From: Bin87 sp965207585
GTDB lineage: Bacteria > Chloroflexota > Dehalococcoidia > Lucifugimonadales > UBA3495
NCBI GenBank assembly: GCA_965207585.1
Contig: CBDBMT010000003.1
Coordinates: forward strand, 1,736,001 to 1,800,000
Direction: 5' to 3'
DNA length: 64,000 bases
The notes below the pieces were generated by a model. The model was not told the DNA's origin and made no database searches. It was given only the letters and a program-made list of their open reading frames with translations. This document shows, piece after piece, positions 60,080 through 64,000 of this stretch. The first letter of the stretch is position 1. Each line of letters opens with the position of its first letter. The position numbers and the translations under genes were made by a program.

Positions 60080-61083
60080 TTCAGCCAGCCTTCCGTTCTG
60101 CGGGGCAACAAGCCACGTTCCAGTGGAATGTCCATCTGAACGTCGACCGGAAGGCTATCATAAGATTCCCGTACTCTCTGCGCCAGCTCTCCCGATCCCC
60201 AGAGGCGAATCTCGAAAAACGAACGCTCGTTTTCGTTGCGTACCGATCTAGTGAAGTCGCCGAGGCTGACCAACAACCCGTGGTCGGCGCCGAAGTTTCG
60301 CACGCTTGCTTGCAGGCGGTTATAGTCGGACAGATCAATTGGCGTGCGTCCTGACTTGACCTGTACGCACAATCTGGGTTCTCCAAAACCCAGCCTCCCA
60401 CCGCCGGCCATCACGTCCACGCCGCCATCAGGCCCTTGGCGGGTTTGCAAAGTCGTGTAACCCTCGGCTTCGAGTATTTTGGCGACCAGATACTCCAGCC
60501 GTGTGCCGGAAAATTTTCGCCTGATGCATTGGGCGATGAAATCCAGCACGTATTCATCCATGTCCACTTCAACGGCAGGTTCAGGTGGCTCGTCCGGGGC
60601 TGAAAGGGTATCGCTTACCGGCGTGCCGGCAAGGTGAGCCTGTGAGACATGTGCAATGCGCGTTTCCGCATCCTCAGCCCGAGGCTGGAAAACTGTCGCC
60701 AGCCCGCCCAGAGAGTGGAGCAGGTCCTGGTCAAAATTGGCGCGCGGTACATCAGTAACTTCCCACTCCACCGAGCGTGTATGCGGTCCGTGAGCGCCTT
60801 CCATGTCAGGACGATACGCATAATCCCCAGTTATCTTGCCAACAGCTATGACCTTGGGCTGCTTACGAGGCAACACTATCATGTCGCCGCCCTTGATTTC
60901 GTGAGCGAACCGCCAGAGTTGAGATGCAGCCATAGTGCTCGTTAACTGGTCGCGCAACGCGCTTTGGTCGGCAAAATCAGCCAAATCGCGCCGGAACCCA
61001 AAGTCGATGCTGGAGATGCCCTGTTCAATGGCGAATTCCTCGCCCTGACCTTGTGCACCAGCCCGGATGACCCAAACCGCCAT
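60076..61083 (-). CDS. Mrr-type restriction endonuclease with N-terminal PUA-like domain
   Basis: The 335-residue protein has two parts. Residues 1-140 (WVIRAGAQGQGEEFAIEQG, MIVLPRKQPKVIAVGKITGDY) resemble the EVE/PUA-like domain that reads modified bases. The C-terminal 130 residues have the Mrr core: YLVAKILEAEGYTTLQTRQG, DGGVDVMAG with the catalytic aspartate, CVQVKSGRTPID (QxK) and HGLLVSLGDFTRSV. This fits modification-dependent restriction or a related nuclease role. The start MAVWVIRAG follows a GAGG sequence; a much longer upstream frame is not supported. The stop overlaps the reductase gene by four bases. Confidence 0.88.
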   Translation of the reverse strand: MAVWVIRAGAQGQGEEFAIEQGISSIDFGFRRDLADFADQSALRDQLTSTMAASQLWRFAHEIKGGDMIVLPRKQPKVIAVGKITGDYAYRPDMEGAHGPHTRSVEWEVTDVPRANFDQDLLHSLGGLATVFQPRAEDAETRIAHVSQAHLAGTPVSDTLSAPDEPPEPAVEVDMDEYVLDFIAQCIRRKFSGTRLEYLVAKILEAEGYTTLQTRQGPDGGVDVMAGGGRLGFGEPRLCVQVKSGRTPIDLSDYNRLQASVRNFGADHGLLVSLGDFTRSVRNENERSFFEIRLWGSGELAQRVRESYDSLPVDVQMDIPLERGLLPRRTEGWLN

Positions 61084-61217
61084 TGTTATGCCTCGGAGTT
61101 TAGCGTTTGCTGACCGCCAAGATAGCGTTGCTTCCGGCCTCGGCTCCTGGTGTGATAAAGAGAGGGGCGCTCCCCGAACACCCCCTTGCGACGGACAATC
61201 CCACGTTTCGACGCTGG

Positions 61218-61379
61218 CTATGCGGTCGGCGTGGCTCCTATCCTGAATTTTTTGGTTCCGCAGACTGTGCAAATTGCCTGTGTCGCCGGGCGGCCGTTCT
61301 TCATGGTAACGCCCTGCACGTCCTGGGAATCGGTCTTCGCCTTGCACTTGACGCAGTAAATCTGAATTTGAGTCGTCAT
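61218..61379 (-). CDS. Small zinc-ribbon protein (DUF5679-like)
   Basis: The 53-residue protein begins MTTQIQIYCVKCKAKTDSQD and has CVKC and CTVC pairs (C9, C12, C37, C40) with VTMKNGRPATQ between, matching DUF5679 proteins, which bind one zinc and have a housekeeping-like but unknown role. GGAGG lies ten bases before the ATG. It is 135 bases upstream of the Mrr-type gene on the same strand and may share its transcript. Confidence 0.85.
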   Translation of the reverse strand: MTTQIQIYCVKCKAKTDSQDVQGVTMKNGRPATQAICTVCGTKKFRIGATPTA

Positions 61380-61530
61380 CGATACTAACCTCCGGTTTTT
61401 GCTGAGCCTCCATTGTAGGCCCGTCTTGAGTAATACCCCAGCGCCGCAATAGTGTCAATGGAACGGGCTAGCGTTTGGGGAGCTTTTTGCGCTGCGACCT
61501 GGTCTAACCTGCCTCCGCGTTCGCCGCCGG

Positions 61531-62484
61531 CTAGAACACCGCGATGGGGTTGACGGGAGAGCCGGTGGTGTTCTGGAGGCGGAGGGGATTGATGCTGACC
61601 ATGAAGGTCCAGCGGTTGCGCTCGCGACAGGCTTCGGCCACCTCCTCCAGGTTGGCGTTGTCCAGGATCCACAGGCCCATGGCGGTGATGGACACCTGGT
61701 GCACCGGGTTGGTGAGCTGGCCCGGATACTGGGGCGGGCTGACGTCATTGCCAGTGTCAGAGCCCAGGACGGCGATGTCGCGTTCCTTGAATAAAGGAAG
61801 GCAAGCTGCCTGACAAGCGGTGGAGCCGGCTTCGCGGGGCACGGGGCCTTCAACCATGCGGCGGCGGAGTTGGCCGGTGCGCACCAGGAGCACGTCGCCC
61901 GGTTCGATGCGAAAGCCGCAGCGTTCCTCGGCGGCCAGGATGTCGTCGGGCATGACGCCCTCGCCGCGCTCCACCCAGTCGATGCCGCGGACGAAGGGCA
62001 CGTCCACCAGCACGCCGCGAGTGATGAAGCCGTTCCTGGCCTGTTCCACTGAGCAGACGGTGGCGCCGAGGCTGGTGGAAACCATGTGGGCCGGCTTGCC
62101 GTTGTAGGTCTTGCCGTTCCAGAAGAAGTGGGCCAGGCTGTCGACGTGGGTCACGGAGACGCCGTGGAAGATCATGCCGATGTAGTCCATGGCCACGGCG
62201 GAAGGGCGGTTGGAAACCTTTTCCCCAGAGCTCCAGCCCTCGCCGCTCTCGACCATGTAGTGCACCGGCGGGGCCGGCACATCCGGCGCCGGGTCCCAGG
62301 TCACGTCACGCGACAGCGAGACGCAAAGGCCCTCCTCAACGGTGGCCAGCGCCTCGCGGGTCTTCTCGGAAGTTATCAGGTTCGGCGTGCCCAGTTCGTC
62401 GTCATCGCCCCATCGACCCCAGTTGGACAGGCTGTCGAACCAGCCGAGGACTTCCTGCTCCGATGGAATACCGGCTTGCGGCAT
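61531..62484 (-). CDS. Cyclase family protein (kynurenine-formamidase-like hydrolase)
   Basis: The 317-residue protein has the cyclase signature VSVTHVDSLAHFFWNGKTYNG with metal-binding HxxxDxxxH, RGVLVDVPFVRGIDWVERGE, GDVLLVRTGQLRRR, and IAVLGSDTGNDVSPPQYPGQ near the end. Enzymes of this family hydrolyse amide or lactone bonds with a bound divalent metal. Start MPQAGIPSE with GGAGGG upstream; nine more upstream residues are possible. Substrate unknown. Confidence 0.88.
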   Translation of the reverse strand: MPQAGIPSEQEVLGWFDSLSNWGRWGDDDELGTPNLITSEKTREALATVEEGLCVSLSRDVTWDPAPDVPAPPVHYMVESGEGWSSGEKVSNRPSAVAMDYIGMIFHGVSVTHVDSLAHFFWNGKTYNGKPAHMVSTSLGATVCSVEQARNGFITRGVLVDVPFVRGIDWVERGEGVMPDDILAAEERCGFRIEPGDVLLVRTGQLRRRMVEGPVPREAGSTACQAACLPLFKERDIAVLGSDTGNDVSPPQYPGQLTNPVHQVSITAMGLWILDNANLEEVAEACRERNRWTFMVSINPLRLQNTTGSPVNPIAVF

Positions 62485-62566
62485 AATACTTCCCTCCATC
62501 CTTGTCGGCATAAGCTGCGCGACAAGTGTGGCGGATTATGACGCAGGCCGGTAGACGGCGCAACAT

Positions 62567-62592
62567 CGGAGGCGGGAATTACCCCGCCTCCG
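62567..62592 (-). terminator. Possible terminator of the hsp20 gene
   Basis: A 10-bp stem CGGAGGCGGG / CCCGCCTCCG lies 29 bases past the hsp20 stop. It has no clear T run, so a strict intrinsic terminator is uncertain. Confidence 0.5.
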
Positions 62593-62621
62593 GTCTGTCA
62601 CGCGATGCGCGCCGCTGGCGT

Positions 62622-63104
62622 TTAGCAGGCGTCGGCGCCGGTAGCGCCGTTGGAGATCTCCAGGCGACGGGTCTGGGCGGCCTCGGCGACAGGCACCGTC
62701 ACGGTGAGCACGCCGTGTTCCAGGGCCACGGAGGCGTCGTCCAGGTTGAGGTCGCTGGGGAGACGAATGGCGCGGGAGAAGTTGCCGACGCGACGCTCGC
62801 GCATCAGGTACTCCTCGCCCTCGTGGCTCGCCTCCGACTGGCGGGCGGCCTTGACGGAGAGCACGCGGTCGGGGCCGATGGACACGTCCACGTCATCGGC
62901 GGCAAAGCCGGGGAGGGACGCGGTCACGGTGATCTGCCGGTCGTTGCGGGACACGTCCATGGGGATGGACCAGGCTTCGCCGGCGTGCTCGGCGCCTTCA
63001 GCCGGGGGACCGGCCCAGCGGTGGGCGGCCCACAGCGGATTGGCGAACAGGCGGTTGAAGTGGCGCATCTCGCGGAAGGGGTCAAATCGCTGTACGGTCG
63101 TCAT
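62622..63104 (-). CDS. Small heat-shock protein (Hsp20/alpha-crystallin family)
   Basis: The 160-residue protein has an N-terminal arm (RFDPFREMRHFNRLFAN), then the alpha-crystallin domain WSIPMDVSRNDRQITVTASL, LPGFAADDVDVSIGPDRVL, EYLMRERRVGNFSRAIRLPS and LEHGVLTVTVPV. It is an ATP-independent chaperone that holds unfolding proteins for DnaK-DnaJ. The ATG follows GGAGGAAAG closely. It is divergent from dnaJ, with an ideal sigma-70 type promoter upstream, so the two can be induced together by heat. Confidence 0.93.
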   Translation of the reverse strand: MTTVQRFDPFREMRHFNRLFANPLWAAHRWAGPPAEGAEHAGEAWSIPMDVSRNDRQITVTASLPGFAADDVDVSIGPDRVLSVKAARQSEASHEGEEYLMRERRVGNFSRAIRLPSDLNLDDASVALEHGVLTVTVPVAEAAQTRRLEISNGATGADAC

Positions 63105-63174
63105 ATTCTTTCCTCCAGGGTCATTGGCGCGGTGGCCGAGGGTTTTGGTGGCCGCTCTTTCGGCCGGTGATGTC

Positions 63175-63203
63175 ACTATACAAAGTTGATAGGTTATTGT
63201 CAA
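63175..63203 (-). promoter_or_regulatory. Promoter of hsp20
   Basis: On the minus strand TTGACA (63198-63203) and TATAGT (63175-63180) are spaced by exactly 17 bases, near the consensus. It lies 71 bases from the hsp20 ATG. Confidence 0.8.
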
Positions 63204-63227
63204 GTATTTCTCTAATTATCCTATCAA
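63186..63227. promoter_or_regulatory. Inverted repeat between hsp20 and dnaJ promoters (possible operator)
   Basis: A perfect 8-bp inverted repeat TTGATAGG (63186-63193) and CCTATCAA (63220-63227) overlaps the hsp20 -35 region and stands just ahead of the dnaJ promoter. It could bind a repressor that controls both genes. It does not match CIRCE or HAIR exactly. Confidence 0.5.
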
Positions 63228-63231
63228 GTTA

Positions 63232-63260
63232 TTGAATACGATGACATCGTTTGATATGAT
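63232..63260 (+). promoter_or_regulatory. Promoter of dnaJ
   Basis: TTGAAT (63232-63237) and TATGAT (63255-63260) are spaced by 17 bases, pointing right, 37 bases before the dnaJ ATG. Confidence 0.75.
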
Positions 63261-63296
63261 GGATACACGAGCATTTTAGTGCAGGCAGGCGCCGCA

Positions 63297-64000
63297 ATGG
63301 CTGACTACTACGACATACTGGGAGTGCCCCGCAGCGCGGACGAAAAGGAGATCCGGCAGGCGTATCGCCGGCTGGCGCGGCAGCACCACCCGGACGTGAA
63401 CCCGGGCGACGAGGAAGCGGCGGAGCGGTTCAAGACCATCAACGCCGCCTACGAAGTGCTGTCGGACGCGGACAAACGCGCCAAGTACGACCGCTACGGC
63501 GACCGCTGGGAGCAGGCGGAGCATTTTGAGCAGCAGGGCGGACGTGATTTCTCCCAGTTCTTCCACGGCGGGAACTTCGGCGGACATGGACCGGCCGGTT
63601 TCACCTTTTCCACCGGCGGGGCGACGCTGTCGGACCTGCTGGGCGGACTTGGGGGATTCGCCTCGGACCTGGGCGGCGGCCGGGGCGAGCGGTTCCGGTC
63701 GCGCCCGGCGGACGTGCCCGTTGAGATAACGCTGGAAGAGGCCGACCGGGGCGCCACGCGGCTGGTGAACCTGCCCGACGGCCGCCGACTGGAGGTGAAG
63801 ATTCCGGCCGGCATCGCCGACGGGGGCCGGGTGCACATCGCGGCGGGCAACCGGGCGGCGGGCAACAGCGCCGGCGGCGAGTTCAACCTGCTGGTGACGG
63901 TGCTGCCCCACGGGCAGTTTGAGCGGAATGGCGACAACCTCAACACCACGGTGGACGTGCCGCTGCTGGACGCGGTGCTGGGCGGCACCGTCACCGTCAA
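63297..64000 (+). CDS. DnaJ-family co-chaperone (CbpA-like), cut by the window end
   Basis: The visible 234 residues begin MADYYDILGVPRSADEKEIR with the J-domain HPD motif in RRLARQHHPDVNPGDE, followed by a Gly/Phe-rich linker (FFHGGNFGGHGPAGF), and the first C-terminal domain (VPVEITLEEADRGATRLVNL, IPAGIADGGRVHIA). No zinc-finger CxxCxGxG repeats appear between the linker and the C-terminal domain, so it is of the type II (CbpA) form. It stimulates DnaK ATPase and delivers substrates. The frame runs off the window without a stop. Confidence 0.93.
   Translation, partial: MADYYDILGVPRSADEKEIRQAYRRLARQHHPDVNPGDEEAAERFKTINAAYEVLSDADKRAKYDRYGDRWEQAEHFEQQGGRDFSQFFHGGNFGGHGPAGFTFSTGGATLSDLLGGLGGFASDLGGGRGERFRSRPADVPVEITLEEADRGATRLVNLPDGRRLEVKIPAGIADGGRVHIAAGNRAAGNSAGGEFNLLVTVLPHGQFERNGDNLNTTVDVPLLDAVLGGTVTV

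Overview
The window is GC-rich bacterial DNA, densely coded, with genes in short runs on both strands and clear Shine-Dalgarno sequences in front of many starts. No rRNA or taxonomic marker is present, so the assignment is an inference from content. There are four luciferase-like (LLM) flavin oxidoreductases, three short-chain dehydrogenases, two CaiB-type CoA transferases, tandem universal stress proteins, a thiolase-like protein, a DUF362 protein and several small hydrolases. This pattern of expanded FMN-oxidoreductase, SDR and CoA-transferase paralogs fits Chloroflexota, in particular the Dehalococcoidia/SAR202 type. The scattered palindromic intergenic repeats also fit a repeat-rich environmental genome.

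Layout. 1-9 kb: two universal stress proteins, two LLM oxidoreductases, a coiled-coil protein with a perfect 21-bp tandem repeat, an amidohydrolase/CMD/NTF2-like operon, and a thiolase-like gene. 8.6-10.6 kb: a small membrane protein broken by one base in a T run, a YchF-type P-loop protein and a GNAT acetyltransferase. 10.7-17.5 kb: two paralogous ATPase-HNH gene pairs (Septu/PtuAB-like defence modules) in opposite orientation, bracketing a VOC gene and the larE-larC nickel-pincer cofactor genes. 17.5-30.5 kb: DUF362, LLM and SDR genes, a second coiled-coil repeat protein, a secreted/polytopic membrane pair, an FKBP isomerase, HpcH aldolase, DUF192 lipoprotein, PfkB kinase and small membrane proteins. 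31-36 kb: two oligopeptide-type ABC ATPases without their permeases, then two translationally coupled CoA transferases. 36.2-40 kb: three copies of a palindromic repeat, one split by a 400-bp internally deleted IS110 element; a methyltransferase; tRNA-Trp; a CocE-type hydrolase. 40-51 kb: MBL-fold protein, Uma2-type nuclease, a secreted protein, a 2531-residue CARDB-repeat exported protein, and a toxin-antitoxin pair. 51-64 kb: FAD/Fe-S oxidase, alpha/beta hydrolase, sugar-phosphate isomerase-like protein, CDF transporter, TRAP large permease, a disulfide oxidoreductase, an Mrr-type restriction nuclease, a 53-residue zinc ribbon, a cyclase-family hydrolase, and a divergent hsp20/dnaJ pair with good promoters in between.

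How the parts relate. The metabolic genes look like a catabolic toolkit for varied organic compounds: flavin monooxygenation, CoA activation and transfer, thiolysis or aldol cleavage, and hydrolysis. They are spread over small transcription units instead of one pathway operon. Defence-type genes (two ATPase-HNH pairs, the Mrr nuclease, the toxin-antitoxin pair and perhaps the Uma2-type and coiled-coil nuclease-like proteins) are scattered among them. The strongest candidates for something new are the inverted twin ATPase-HNH modules around larEC, the miniature IS110 derivative that keeps a possible bridge-RNA end, the two nuclease-like proteins with independently expanded heptad repeats, and the giant CARDB protein with a 1272-bp four-domain higher-order repeat.
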